Shown in pieces: positions 26,531 through 35,353 of a DNA stretch of 64,000 nucleotides. Source of the DNA: Salinicoccus sesuvii (lineage in GTDB: Bacteria; Bacillota; Bacilli; Staphylococcales; Salinicoccaceae); assembly GCF_042648145.1 (NCBI RefSeq), contig NZ_JBHRWV010000009.1, positions 186,001-250,000 of the forward strand, read 5' to 3'. How positions within the stretch are numbered: the first letter of the stretch is position 1; each line of letters begins with the position of its first letter. Position numbers and translations under genes: made by a program. The notes beneath the pieces are model-generated. The model was given only the letters and a program-made list of their open reading frames with translations. It was not told the DNA's origin and did no database searches.

Positions 26531-27192
26531 TGGCGAAAGCAACAAAGGTCGTCCATAAGATGAAAACCGATCCAGAGAAAGAACATAAGAAAAGTGTGCA
26601 AGAGCTAGAAGAGTTATTGGTAGACAATCAAGAAGTGTTAAAGGATGTTTTTAGTATCCTAGAGAAGGTCAGAGATCATGAGTTTCTTAACATGGCTGAT
26701 AGCGGTCTCAGTCAAAGTGACAAAATTCTTACCCGGATTGTAACGGCAGTTGAAGCCTCTGATACACCTAAATCCATGAAGAACACACTACTACTTTTTC
26801 AGTTCCTCGCTAACATTGATATGGAGGACCTAGAGCCTATTGTAGTTAAAGTGAATAGTGGAATTTTAAAGGCAACAGAATATGAGAAGAAAGAACAATC
26901 CGCAGGATATGTGGGATTGATCCGCTCTTTAAAAGATCCGCAAGTGGTGGAGGGAATGAATATTCTCCTTGAGTTCCTCAAAGGCATGGGTGAGAAGCAA
27001 GGTAAAAAAGAACGCATTCAACCGCAAAATAAAAATTTCGAAAATAGTATCCAGGGAATGAGTGAAGTCCCTACAGAAAGTAAAGATACATCCGCACCTA
27101 AGAAATCCAACAAGCGGTGGTACTTACTTGCAGCAGGGGCGTGGAGTATTGTAGTCCCACTACTTCTTAAGAAGAAAAAGATCAGAAGTTGA
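26530..27192 (+). CDS. DUF1641 protein, formate-dehydrogenase partner
   Basis: 220-residue helical protein of the DUF1641 family, encoded next to fdhA in staphylococci and bacilli. Conserved stretches include LLLFQFLANIDMEDLEPIVVKVNSGI and GLIRSLKDPQVVEGMNILLEFLKGMG. Its ATG shares the A of the fdhA TAA stop (TAATG), so translation is coupled. A basic C-terminal end contains one hydrophobic stretch (YLLAAGAWSIVVPLLL), perhaps anchoring the complex to the membrane. It is thought to be an accessory or small subunit of FdhA; direct role unproven. Confidence 0.85.
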   Translation: MAKATKVVHKMKTDPEKEHKKSVQELEELLVDNQEVLKDVFSILEKVRDHEFLNMADSGLSQSDKILTRIVTAVEASDTPKSMKNTLLLFQFLANIDMEDLEPIVVKVNSGILKATEYEKKEQSAGYVGLIRSLKDPQVVEGMNILLEFLKGMGEKQGKKERIQPQNKNFENSIQGMSEVPTESKDTSAPKKSNKRWYLLAAGAWSIVVPLLLKKKKIRS

Positions 27193-27309
27193 ACATTATA
27201 TGAGTCTCCATAGATGACAGATGATAAGCATTAGCATTCAACAACGGTACAAATTCCCGTGAAAAAATAAAATGCTTGAATCTGAACACAATAGGGTAAT
27301 AGCTATCAG

Positions 27310-27339
27310 TTGAATATTTGTCTATAGTCAATCTACAAT
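27310..27339 (+). promoter_or_regulatory. Sigma-A promoter of the osmoprotectant ABC operon
   Basis: TTGAAT (27310-27315), 18-base spacer, TACAAT (27334-27339), about 20 bases before the start codon, with AGGAG between. Confidence 0.6.
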
Positions 27340-27360
27340 ACTTCAAATAGGAGTAAACAA

Positions 27361-28314
27361 ATGATCGAATTTAAAAATGTAACGAAACGTTATGGAAACA
27401 AAGTTGCCGTGGAAGATGTTAGTTTCAATATTAAAGAAGGGGAAACATTCGTGCTAATCGGTCCTTCCGGTTGCGGGAAGACGACGACTCTGAAGATGAT
27501 CAACCGGCTGATACCGCTTAGTGAGGGTTATATATATTTTAAAGATAAACCAATCAGCGACTATCCAGTCTACGAAATGCGGTGGGACATCGGTTATGTA
27601 CTTCAGCAGATCGCTCTTTTTCCGCATATGACCATCAAGGAGAACATTGCCCAAGTACCTCAGATGAAGAAGTGGGAAGACAAAAAAATCGACGAAAGAA
27701 TCGATGAGCTATTAACAATGGTAGGGCTCGATCCCGAACAGTATAAGCATCGTACACCTGACGAGCTTTCTGGTGGGCAACAGCAACGTATCGGAGTCGT
27801 AAGAGCGCTGGCTGCAGATCCACCGCTTATACTTATGGATGAACCTTTCAGTGCACTCGACCCAATTAGCAGGGAGAAATTGCAGGATGATCTGGTCAAA
27901 CTGCAAAAGAAAATCAAAAAGACAATCGTCTTTGTAACCCATGATATTCAAGAAGCACTCAAACTCGGTGACCGTGTCTGTCTCCTAAAAGAGGGACACA
28001 TCGAACAGATTGGTACGCCTGAGGAATTCATGTCGAACCCGAAGAATGACTTTGTCAGAGAATTCATCGGTAACCTCGAGTCATATAGAATGCAGCAAGT
28101 GACAATTGGCGATATCATCAGAGCACATGCGACTGTTGCGCCTGAAGATATCTCGAATTACCCCGAAGTTGCGAGCGATGCGACACTACAAGATGTCTAC
28201 CACTATCTCTCAGACTACGAAGGGGTGCACATCAAAGAGGATGGTCAAACGAAAGTACTCAGACATCGCGATGTCTTCAAGTACTTGGCGACCAGTCAGC
28301 GGGGTGAGAGTTAA
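27361..28314 (+). CDS. Osmoprotectant (betaine/carnitine/choline) ABC transporter ATPase
   Basis: 317-residue ABC ATPase of the OpuCA/OpuBA type. Walker A is GPSGCGKTT, signature LSGGQQQR, Walker B LILMDEPFSALDP, and the H-loop THD. The C-terminal ~75 residues (from about 240) form a short regulatory tail with one CBS-like unit rather than the two of full OpuCA. It drives import of quaternary-amine osmolytes through the fused permease/binding protein encoded immediately downstream (one-base overlap). Substrate within the betaine group is not certain. Confidence 0.87.
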   Translation: MIEFKNVTKRYGNKVAVEDVSFNIKEGETFVLIGPSGCGKTTTLKMINRLIPLSEGYIYFKDKPISDYPVYEMRWDIGYVLQQIALFPHMTIKENIAQVPQMKKWEDKKIDERIDELLTMVGLDPEQYKHRTPDELSGGQQQRIGVVRALAADPPLILMDEPFSALDPISREKLQDDLVKLQKKIKKTIVFVTHDIQEALKLGDRVCLLKEGHIEQIGTPEEFMSNPKNDFVREFIGNLESYRMQQVTIGDIIRAHATVAPEDISNYPEVASDATLQDVYHYLSDYEGVHIKEDGQTKVLRHRDVFKYLATSQRGES

Positions 28315-29828
28315 TGAATACATTCCTTGAAACACTCGATGCAAGAAAAGGTGAATTGTTGACAACACTGATTGAGCATATCCAAATCTCTTTCATTGCC
28401 CTTGTGATCGCAGTCATTATCGGTTTACCTCTCGGTATCTTGTTAACAAAGACAAAAAAGGTATCCGAAGTCGTCATCAATACAGCTGCCGTACTTCAAA
28501 CAATTCCATCCTTGGCACTCCTCGGTCTCATGATACCTATTTTCGGAATTGGTAAAGTGCCGGCGATCATTGCCTTGACTGTATATGCACTGCTTCCCAT
28601 TTTGCGTAATACTTATACTGGTATAGACGAAGTAAATGATTCACTTGTAGAAGCCGCTAAAGGAATCGGCATGAAGCCGATGCGTCGCCTCACAAAAGTT
28701 GAATTGCCGATTGCAATGCCAGTAATCATGGCAGGGATTCGCACAGCGATGGTTTTGATTATCGGTACTGCAACGCTTGCTGCATTGATTGGCGCGGGTG
28801 GTCTTGGCGATCTTATACTGCTTGGTATCGACCGAAATAATACTTCTCTCATCATTATTGGTGCCATTCCTGCAGCGTTGCTGGCGATTTTATTCGATGT
28901 GTTATTGCGAGTTGTTCAGAGGTTATCTTATAAGAAAATCATCATTACACTTGGAACGATTCTTGTAGTTATGTTAGCAATTACTGTTGCGCCACTCGTC
29001 GCTCAGAGAGAAGGTTCAATCACTATTGCAGGGAAACTCGGAACGGAACCTGCGATCATCACGAACATGTATAAAATCCTTATCGAAGAAGAGACCGATT
29101 ATACAGTAAATGTTCAAGACGGTCTCGGCCGAACCACTTTCCTGTTCAATGCGCTCAGGTCAGATGATGTCGATGGTTATCTTGAATTTACAGGAACCGT
29201 GATCGCCGAGCTGACTAAAGAGGAACTTGAATCGAATGAAGAAGCAGCTGTATATGAACAAGCCAAATCCGGACTTGAAGACCAGTTTGGTATGACACTT
29301 CTAGAACCGATGGAATATAATAATACTTATACACTGGCTGTCGCCCGAGAATTTGCAGAAGAAAATAACCTCGAAACGATCGGCGACTTGAGAAGGATAG
29401 AGAACCAAATTGATCCAGGCCTTACAGCAGAGTTCAATGACCGTGAAGATGGTTTCCCAGCTGTAATGGAAGCTTACAATCTCAGTCCTAATGAAGCAGT
29501 AACTATGGAACCGAGCTTGAGATACCCTGCGGTTGAAGCTGGTGATATCAACTTGATAGATGCATATTCCACAGATGCCGAACTACAACAGTACGATATG
29601 GTAATTCTTGAAGATGATCAGAACGTCTTTCCGCCTTATCAGGGCGCTCCACTATTCAAGCAAGCATTTCTTGATGAGCATCCTGAAATTATTGAGCCAC
29701 TAAATAAACTTGGCGGTATGATTAGCAACGAAGAAATGCAAGAGATGAATTATCGTGTTGCAGAAGAGAGCGAAGATCCTTATGCTGTTGCCGAAGAATA
29801 TTTAAGAGAAGCAGGACTGATAGAATAG
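28314..29828 (+). CDS. Fused permease and substrate-binding protein of the osmoprotectant ABC transporter
   Basis: 504-residue fusion. Residues 1-215 are an OpuCB-type permease with about six membrane helices and the EAA-like loop EAAKGIGMKPMRRLTKVELPIAMPVIMAGIRTA. One further helix (about 205-230) leads to an extracellular OpuAC-type binding domain (about 235-504), which starts ITIAGKLGTEPAIITNMYKILIEEE. With the ATPase this makes a complete two-gene importer. The fusion keeps the binding domain tethered, as in other cocci. It has its own terminator. Likely ligands are glycine betaine, carnitine or choline. Confidence 0.87.
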   Translation: MNTFLETLDARKGELLTTLIEHIQISFIALVIAVIIGLPLGILLTKTKKVSEVVINTAAVLQTIPSLALLGLMIPIFGIGKVPAIIALTVYALLPILRNTYTGIDEVNDSLVEAAKGIGMKPMRRLTKVELPIAMPVIMAGIRTAMVLIIGTATLAALIGAGGLGDLILLGIDRNNTSLIIIGAIPAALLAILFDVLLRVVQRLSYKKIIITLGTILVVMLAITVAPLVAQREGSITIAGKLGTEPAIITNMYKILIEEETDYTVNVQDGLGRTTFLFNALRSDDVDGYLEFTGTVIAELTKEELESNEEAAVYEQAKSGLEDQFGMTLLEPMEYNNTYTLAVAREFAEENNLETIGDLRRIENQIDPGLTAEFNDREDGFPAVMEAYNLSPNEAVTMEPSLRYPAVEAGDINLIDAYSTDAELQQYDMVILEDDQNVFPPYQGAPLFKQAFLDEHPEIIEPLNKLGGMISNEEMQEMNYRVAEESEDPYAVAEEYLREAGLIE

Positions 29829-29844
29829 TCTCCAAACAAATTAC

Positions 29845-29878
29845 CCTCCCTACGCTTTATTGTGGGGAGGTTCTTTTA
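29845..29878 (+). terminator. Terminator of the osmoprotectant ABC operon
   Basis: Nine-bp stem CCTCCCTAC / GTGGGGAGG (one G-U pair), 8-base loop, then TTCTTTTATT. Confidence 0.8.
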
Positions 29879-30081
29879 TTAGAAACTTAATTACTCTAGA
29901 GAAAATGCGAAAACGAAGTATCGCAATAATAGAAACTACAGTGGTACTAATGGAAATCAATATATTTCCTGGGAAATATCAATGTGTCAAACCATTTTGA
30001 CGGCCGCTATATGGTCAGTGTCAAAAGAAGTTGGTAGTATGTAGAGTATATTCCCATTAATCTAGAAATGAGAGCGTCAAA

Positions 30082-30390
30082 ATGAAAGTCAGTACTCAAA
30101 TTAAAAAGTATCGACAAATGGGTTTAGTGTTAAATTTTATGAGTCTTTTAGGATTAATAATGCCCACCTTTACATTTGCAGTTGCTTACTTCGCCGCAAT
30201 AAAAATAGAAAGAATTAAAAGTACCTATGCCTTGGAAACATATGAGAAGGTTGTTGCGTTCAGCGAAGGTCAGCCGATAGAAAAGCTAACATCACAAAAG
30301 ACATGGAAAGATACGATGAGCGTAGTCGGTGTGCCCGCGACTTTCCTTATCGTGTTACTATTTAGCTTCTACGTATTTTCTTTGGTTTAG
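30082..30390 (+). CDS. Small membrane protein of unknown function
   Basis: 102-residue protein with two or three hydrophobic segments (about 15-42 and 79-101) separated by a basic, then acidic loop (KIERIKSTYALETYEKVVAFSEG). I recognise no family. A weak site (GAGAGCG) precedes the ATG. It is preceded by a 250-bp spacer and followed by a strong terminator, so it is its own transcription unit. Confidence 0.6.
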   Translation: MKVSTQIKKYRQMGLVLNFMSLLGLIMPTFTFAVAYFAAIKIERIKSTYALETYEKVVAFSEGQPIEKLTSQKTWKDTMSVVGVPATFLIVLLFSFYVFSLV

Positions 30391-30426
30391 CGAGTAATAG
30401 TTGTTGGAATCCAAACAGATCCATAG

Positions 30427-30457
30427 AAAAACGCCTGAAATAATCAGGCGTTTTTTT
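30427..30457. terminator. Bidirectional terminator
   Basis: 12-bp stem AAAAACGCCTGA / TCAGGCGTTTTT with loop AATAA and a long T run; lies between the small membrane gene and the convergent TspO-like gene. Confidence 0.9.
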
Positions 30458-30459
30458 AT

Positions 30460-31185
30460 TCAACGACGCAGCTTCTTAAAGCTTACGACTATAGCTGCAA
30501 TTAACAGTGCAATGCTGCTTACAAGTAATGTGATACTGATACTTGTGTACTCGTCACCGCTCTCAGCGTAAATGCCGTAGTATGGCCAAATGATTACGAG
30601 CGGGTAGAGCCAGTCTTTAAAATGGAATGAGATGATTAAACCGATCAGTGTGGCCACTCCAAGAATGATAATGGTCCATCCAAGTTCATTGAGCCCAAGG
30701 ATAGTATCTACATTGTATGACACCGTGACCGTGAAGATATTGACAATGGTCGCGACGGTTACCCATGCAAAGTATATTGAGAATGGCAAGCGGTCAAACC
30801 AATGATACCCTGACTTAGTTATATTGGAATACATTTTTGCCAGTGTGAAGAGCAATGCCGCGATGACGATTGTTGAAACGATGAGCCACTGCTGAGTAAA
30901 AACAAGAATCCATGTGCCATTGAGTAGAAAATTAAGGATGGGCCAGAACTTCAAACGATATGCCATTGAACCTTCCCATGTTTTCGAAAAGAACACTTTT
31001 ATAATCCATATGAATAGTAACACATAGATGAGACCCCAAATTGAAAATGCAAACCCTGCAGGTTGAATAATGGACTGGTTATCGTCCGCTACGAACCCTA
31101 CATTCGTTGCACTCCAGTAGTTAAAAAAAATCATAACAGCGAAGGCGACAATGTATCCAATTGCCCACTTTTTCTGTTTCGCCAT
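30460..31185 (-). CDS. TspO/MBR-like tryptophan-rich membrane protein
   Basis: 241-residue membrane protein with about seven helices. The motif QPAGFAFSIWGLIYVLLFIWI corresponds to the conserved first part of TspO/MBR proteins, and NFLLNGTWILVFTQQWL and LPFSIYFAWVTVATIVN follow the family spacing. Classical TspO is ~160 residues with five helices; this longer Bacillota type has two more. TspO relatives bind porphyrins or cholesterol-like ligands; for this subgroup the function is unknown. Monocistronic. Confidence 0.72.
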   Translation of the reverse strand: MAKQKKWAIGYIVAFAVMIFFNYWSATNVGFVADDNQSIIQPAGFAFSIWGLIYVLLFIWIIKVFFSKTWEGSMAYRLKFWPILNFLLNGTWILVFTQQWLIVSTIVIAALLFTLAKMYSNITKSGYHWFDRLPFSIYFAWVTVATIVNIFTVTVSYNVDTILGLNELGWTIIILGVATLIGLIISFHFKDWLYPLVIIWPYYGIYAESGDEYTSISITLLVSSIALLIAAIVVSFKKLRR

Positions 31186-31276
31186 ATGTACTCACATCCT
31201 ATTCCATTTACTTTTCTTATCTATTTACTTTACACCGGTAAACTAAACAATAGATGTAGAAATAATGTATTTGCAG

Positions 31277-31756
31277 TTAGAAAAGAAAGTGGATAGCGAC
31301 TAGTATAAACATTGAAATGCCAAGTCGGATATGCAGTTTCCTGATTCTGATTCTTGGATCGATCAGTAGCCGATACCAGCCGGATAAGACAAGAACCATC
31401 ATATTTAACGATGCGAGGAAACCCGTAAGAATTTTCATATTGGTCAGATCAAATCCGTAAAGATGGATAATCGCTAAACCATGAAGAACTACCATAACCA
31501 GAGCCGAACTCCCCACCCATCTGTGATAGGGTCTGATTTGCTTGGACATTCTTGCCAGTCTGACTTTTGCATGTCTTGTTTTCGCATTGCGAATTGTAGA
31601 AAATACAGCATTACGTGTCCAATTGAATATGAAAAGCAAAAAACCGGCAAAGCCTAGCAGTATATGTATATATGAAGAATAACTCGATATCCCCAAGGAG
31701 ACGTTCCAGATTGCCCAGAGAAGCAGTAAAGCATTTAATAGAAACCAGATGCTCAT
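31277..31756 (-). CDS. Four-helix membrane protein with conserved histidines (possible b-type heme protein)
   Basis: 159-residue protein with about four to five hydrophobic helices. Histidines occur in a pattern seen in cytochrome b561/ferric-reductase-like proteins: YHRW and VVLHGLAIIH in one helix pair, KLHIRLG and VAIHFLF in the last. This suggests membrane-bound heme, but the identity is not certain. It follows the TspO-like gene's promoter region by about 90 bases and runs the same way, so the two may be co-transcribed. Confidence 0.5.
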   Translation of the reverse strand: MSIWFLLNALLLLWAIWNVSLGISSYSSYIHILLGFAGFLLFIFNWTRNAVFSTIRNAKTRHAKVRLARMSKQIRPYHRWVGSSALVMVVLHGLAIIHLYGFDLTNMKILTGFLASLNMMVLVLSGWYRLLIDPRIRIRKLHIRLGISMFILVAIHFLF

Positions 31757-32006
31757 TTTATTACCCCCAAAAATGGTACTTATGTAATCAACAATGACCC
31801 TAGAAAGAAATTATATAGAAGTTCCTTGAAATGTCCATAGGACTTATCGAGGTCTTAATACCATTGCAATATCCAAAAAATAAGAATAATCTTAGAAGAC
31901 ATTCAGGACCGCGAATTTTAAATTAAGATGCTGCAATCACTAATACTTAAAAGGTGATGCTGGGGATAGTAGAAGTGACAGTATGTTTCTCGCTGAGACA
32001 ACTCAC
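31757..32006. other. Divergent spacer upstream of the copper operon
   Basis: No coding frame supported. The only recognised element is the csoR promoter and operator at its right end (annotated separately). Confidence 0.45.
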
Positions 32007-32035
32007 TTTACACTTATACCCTATGGGGGTATAAT
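32007..32035 (+). promoter_or_regulatory. csoR-copA-copZ promoter with CsoR operator in the spacer
   Basis: TTTACA (32007-32012), a 17-base spacer and TATAAT (32030-32035) form a strong sigma-A promoter. The pseudo-palindrome TATACCCTATGGGGGTATA (32015-32033), the known CsoR operator type, fills the spacer, so apo-CsoR would block polymerase and Cu(I) would relieve it. Confidence 0.88.
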
Positions 32036-32070
32036 GGTATTAATAAATAATCTGAAAGTAGTGGATAAAT

Positions 32071-32373
32071 GTGAGTGACCACCGTCAGGAGTTTGCGACA
32101 GAACCTAGAACAGTGGATGAGAAGATCAAAATGCAAAATCGCCTCAGCCGTATAGGAGGACAGGTTCGTGGAATACAAAAGATGATTGATGAAGACCGCT
32201 ACTGTGTGGATATCCTAGTACAATTGAGCGCCGTCCAGTCAGCTTTGAAAAATGTTGGCTACAGTGTAACTGAAAGGCACATGAAGCACTGTGTCACGGA
32301 CGCAATCGAAAAAGGAGAAGGTTCTGACTCCATTGAGGAACTGATGACAGTCCTGAAACAGTTCTCAAAGTAA
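32071..32373 (+). CDS. csoR: Copper-sensing transcriptional repressor CsoR
   Basis: 100-residue CsoR/RcnR-family helical repressor. The Cu(I) ligands C45, H70 and C74 are present (DRYCVDIL, ERHMKHC), which separates it from CstR (no His) and RcnR. It should bind the operator 40 bases upstream, autoregulating the copper operon. GTG 32071 is the only start fitting the N-terminus; a weak AGTGG site precedes it. The copA start lies 35 bases downstream, so the three copper genes form one unit. Confidence 0.93.
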   Translation: MSDHRQEFATEPRTVDEKIKMQNRLSRIGGQVRGIQKMIDEDRYCVDILVQLSAVQSALKNVGYSVTERHMKHCVTDAIEKGEGSDSIEELMTVLKQFSK

Positions 32374-32407
32374 ATTCAACCGATATTCTACAAAGGGGGG
32401 AGAGATT

Positions 32408-34792
32408 TTGTCGAGCAGCAAGCATATTGTATTAAACATCACAGGAATGACCTGCGCAGCGTGTTCAAGTCGTATAGAAAAAGTGTTGAATAAGATGGAG
32501 GATGTCGACGCCAGAGTCAATCTCGCGACCGAAAAAGCCGATATCAACTACAATCCAGATCATGTGGAAATTGAAGATATCACCAACAGAATTGATAACC
32601 TCGGTTACGGTATTGAATACGATACAGTTGAACTCGATATTACAGGAATGACTTGCGCAGCATGTTCAAGTCGTATAGAAAAAGTGCTGGGTAAAACCGA
32701 TGGGGTAAACAATGCTGCAGTGAATCTGGCCACAGAAAGTGCTGTCATAAAATATAATTCGAGTCTCGTTTCAAGAGACGATATCATCAATAAAGTCGGC
32801 AACCTTGGCTACCAAGCGAAGATGAAAAAAAACAGCGAAGATAAAGGCCTTAAAAAGGAACAGGAACTCACACGGATGAAGTGGAAAGTTATTATATCAG
32901 CGGTATTATCTGCTCCTCTTCTAATCACTATGCTTGATCATTTATTTGGCATCAATCTTCCGGCCATATTCATGAATCCGTGGTTTCAATTGGTATTTGC
33001 CACACCTGTACAATTCATTCTAGGGTGGCAGTTTTACGTCGGGGCCTACAAGAATCTAAAGAACTTCAATGCCAATATGGATGTACTTGTCGTAATGGGT
33101 ACGAGTGCAGCATTCCTATACAGTCTTTACGGAACGTATACATGGATGACTGGTGCAACAACGCATCCTCATCTCTATTTTGAAACAAGCGCCATCATTA
33201 TTACGCTAATCCTATTCGGTAAATACTTGGAAACGCGTGCCAAATCCAATACTACGGGGGCTATCAAAGCACTTATGAAACTCCAAGTGAAAGATGCAAG
33301 AATCATTCGCAATGGTGTGGAACTGATGGTCCCTGTAGAAGAAGTGATAGAGGGAGACCATCTCTCTGTCAAGCCGGGCGAGAAGTTTCCTGTAGATGCG
33401 GTCATTGTCAAAGGGCATACCTCCGTCGATGAATCCATGATTACTGGTGAATCCATTCCTATAGAAAAAGAAATTGGCGCCGGAGTAATCGGTTCGACAG
33501 TCAATCAAAATGGTGCAGTGGAAGTTCAAGCGACCAAAGTAGGCAAGGATACGGCCCTTCAGTCCATCATTAGAGTCGTTGAGGAAGCACAAGGCAAAAA
33601 AGCGCCAATCCAAAGAATGGCTGATATGATTTCTGGTTATTTCGTCCCTATTGTCATCTTAATTTCACTCATTACATTCCTGGTCTGGTTCTTCTTGGCA
33701 AGTCCAGGCGATTTCGAGCCCGCACTCATCGCAGCGATTTCCGTACTCGTGATTGCATGTCCGTGTGCACTTGGACTAGCAACACCAACTTCAATCATGG
33801 TCGGTACAGGTAAAGGTGCGGAAAATGGGATTCTATTCAAAGGTGGTGAGCATCTTGAGAAAACCCATTCTCTCGATACAGTCATCATGGATAAGACAGG
33901 TACAATCACGAAAGGTAGACCTGAAGTAACTGACTTTACAGGTGACACAGATACACTTAGGCTGCTCGCTTCAGCCGAGAAAGGTTCCGAACACCCGTTG
34001 GCCCAAGCAATTACAAGCTATGCGACGGAAAATGATATTACTATGGTCGATGTAGAAACGTTTAACGCAATACCCGGACATGGTATAGAGGCAGTCGTTG
34101 AAGGCAGTCGGATTCTGGTTGGAACACGGAAGCTGATGTCTGAAAATAACCTGAACATAGATCATCTTGAAGAGACAATGGTTCAATTGGAATATGAAGG
34201 CAAGACAGCCATGATTATTGCAACCGACCATCAGGTCAAAGGTATCGTGGCAGTGCAAGATACAGTCAAAGACAGTGCCGAAGCGGCTATCAAAGCGCTG
34301 CGTGATCAAGGACTTCAAGTGGTTATGCTAACAGGTGACAACACACGTACAGCGACAGCTATCGCAAGACAAGTCAACATTGATACTGTCATTGCTGAAG
34401 TCTTACCCGAAGAAAAAGCATACTACGTCAAAAAAATACAGGATGAAGGTAGGGTTGTGGCTATGGTCGGGGACGGCATCAATGATGCTCCTGCACTTGC
34501 GACTGCAGATATCGGCATCGCCATCGGCACAGGTGCAGAAGTTGCGATTGAAGCTGCCGACATCACAATCCTAGGTGGAGAATTGACGTTACTTCCGCGA
34601 GCGATCACCTTGAGTCACAAAACAATAAGAAATATCAAACAGAATCTATTCTGGGCCTTTGCCTACAACACGGCAGGCATTCCAATTGCAGCACTCGGTT
34701 TCCTTGCTCCTTGGGTAGCAGGTGCTGCGATGGCATTCAGTTCAGTCAGTGTCGTTTCAAATGCACTTCGACTGAAACGCACGAGAATCTAA
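32408..34792 (+). CDS. copA: Copper-exporting P1B-type ATPase CopA
   Basis: 794-residue Cu(I) efflux ATPase. Two N-terminal heavy-metal domains carry GMTCAACS (C16/C19 and C83/C86). Then come membrane helices, the actuator TGES, the transport motif CPC in VIACPCALGL, phosphorylation site DKTGT, the SEHPL nucleotide-site motif and GDGIND. The TTG start at 32408 is set by a GGGGGGAG site. It is cotranscribed with csoR and copZ. Domain pattern and CPC predict Cu(I)/Ag(I) export. Confidence 0.96.
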   Translation: MSSSKHIVLNITGMTCAACSSRIEKVLNKMEDVDARVNLATEKADINYNPDHVEIEDITNRIDNLGYGIEYDTVELDITGMTCAACSSRIEKVLGKTDGVNNAAVNLATESAVIKYNSSLVSRDDIINKVGNLGYQAKMKKNSEDKGLKKEQELTRMKWKVIISAVLSAPLLITMLDHLFGINLPAIFMNPWFQLVFATPVQFILGWQFYVGAYKNLKNFNANMDVLVVMGTSAAFLYSLYGTYTWMTGATTHPHLYFETSAIIITLILFGKYLETRAKSNTTGAIKALMKLQVKDARIIRNGVELMVPVEEVIEGDHLSVKPGEKFPVDAVIVKGHTSVDESMITGESIPIEKEIGAGVIGSTVNQNGAVEVQATKVGKDTALQSIIRVVEEAQGKKAPIQRMADMISGYFVPIVILISLITFLVWFFLASPGDFEPALIAAISVLVIACPCALGLATPTSIMVGTGKGAENGILFKGGEHLEKTHSLDTVIMDKTGTITKGRPEVTDFTGDTDTLRLLASAEKGSEHPLAQAITSYATENDITMVDVETFNAIPGHGIEAVVEGSRILVGTRKLMSENNLNIDHLEETMVQLEYEGKTAMIIATDHQVKGIVAVQDTVKDSAEAAIKALRDQGLQVVMLTGDNTRTATAIARQVNIDTVIAEVLPEEKAYYVKKIQDEGRVVAMVGDGINDAPALATADIGIAIGTGAEVAIEAADITILGGELTLLPRAITLSHKTIRNIKQNLFWAFAYNTAGIPIAALGFLAPWVAGAAMAFSSVSVVSNALRLKRTRI

Positions 34793-34818
34793 TTTGAATC
34801 GTAGGAGGGTTCCATAAT

Positions 34819-35028
34819 ATGAAACATCAGACAATTAAAGTGGAAGGTATGACTTGCAACCATTGCAAAAGCTCAGTAGAGAGTGCGTTAAATAGGCTGG
34901 ACGGTGTCGATAGTGCGATCGTCAGTCTCGAAGATAATCAAGTAACCGTTCAATACGATGATAGCCGAATAGATAGTAGTGAACTAAACGCAGTAATCGA
35001 AGAGCAAGGATACGATATCGAAAAGTAG
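34819..35028 (+). CDS. copZ: Copper chaperone CopZ
   Basis: 69-residue single HMA domain with the metal site GMTCNHC (C13, C16). It carries Cu(I) to CopA and to CsoR. It starts 26 bases after copA with GGAGGG before the ATG, and a terminator follows. Length and fold match staphylococcal CopZ. Confidence 0.95.
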   Translation: MKHQTIKVEGMTCNHCKSSVESALNRLDGVDSAIVSLEDNQVTVQYDDSRIDSSELNAVIEEQGYDIEK

Positions 35029-35047
35029 TTTAATCAACGTTGAAGAG

Positions 35048-35079
35048 AAATCTCCCTTTCAAAGAATGGGGGATTTTTT
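35048..35079 (+). terminator. Terminator of the copper operon
   Basis: Nine-bp stem AAATCTCCC / GGGGGATTT (one G-U) followed by T residues, 20 bases after copZ. Confidence 0.82.
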
Positions 35080-35353
35080 ATTGTTCAGACTTAAAAGAGC
35101 CCTGAACACTTTAACATTTCGATTCTTTAAAAATGACGCTATGCATTACTTAAAAAACTCTTTCTTAAAAGGACTTCTTTCTTTTATTGTAACGTTAAAA
35201 TAACGTCATATATTCATGGAGATCTAGCATATATCATTTACAAGGTTGTACTCAATGTGTAAATCTAGTAGTATGAATAAGTTATTTAATTGCACTAGAA
35301 CTAAGCAAAAGGGAGAGTAAGATATACTCCCATAAATATTAAGGAGCAGATCA
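35080..35353 (+). promoter_or_regulatory. BCCT gene promoter region
   Basis: TTGTAC (35246-35251), 17-base spacer, TAGTAT (35269-35274) is a plausible promoter 80 bases before the start. Upstream, TAACGTTAAA (35190-35199), followed by a TAACGT repeat, is shared with the hsp20 upstream region. No other element was seen. Confidence 0.55.
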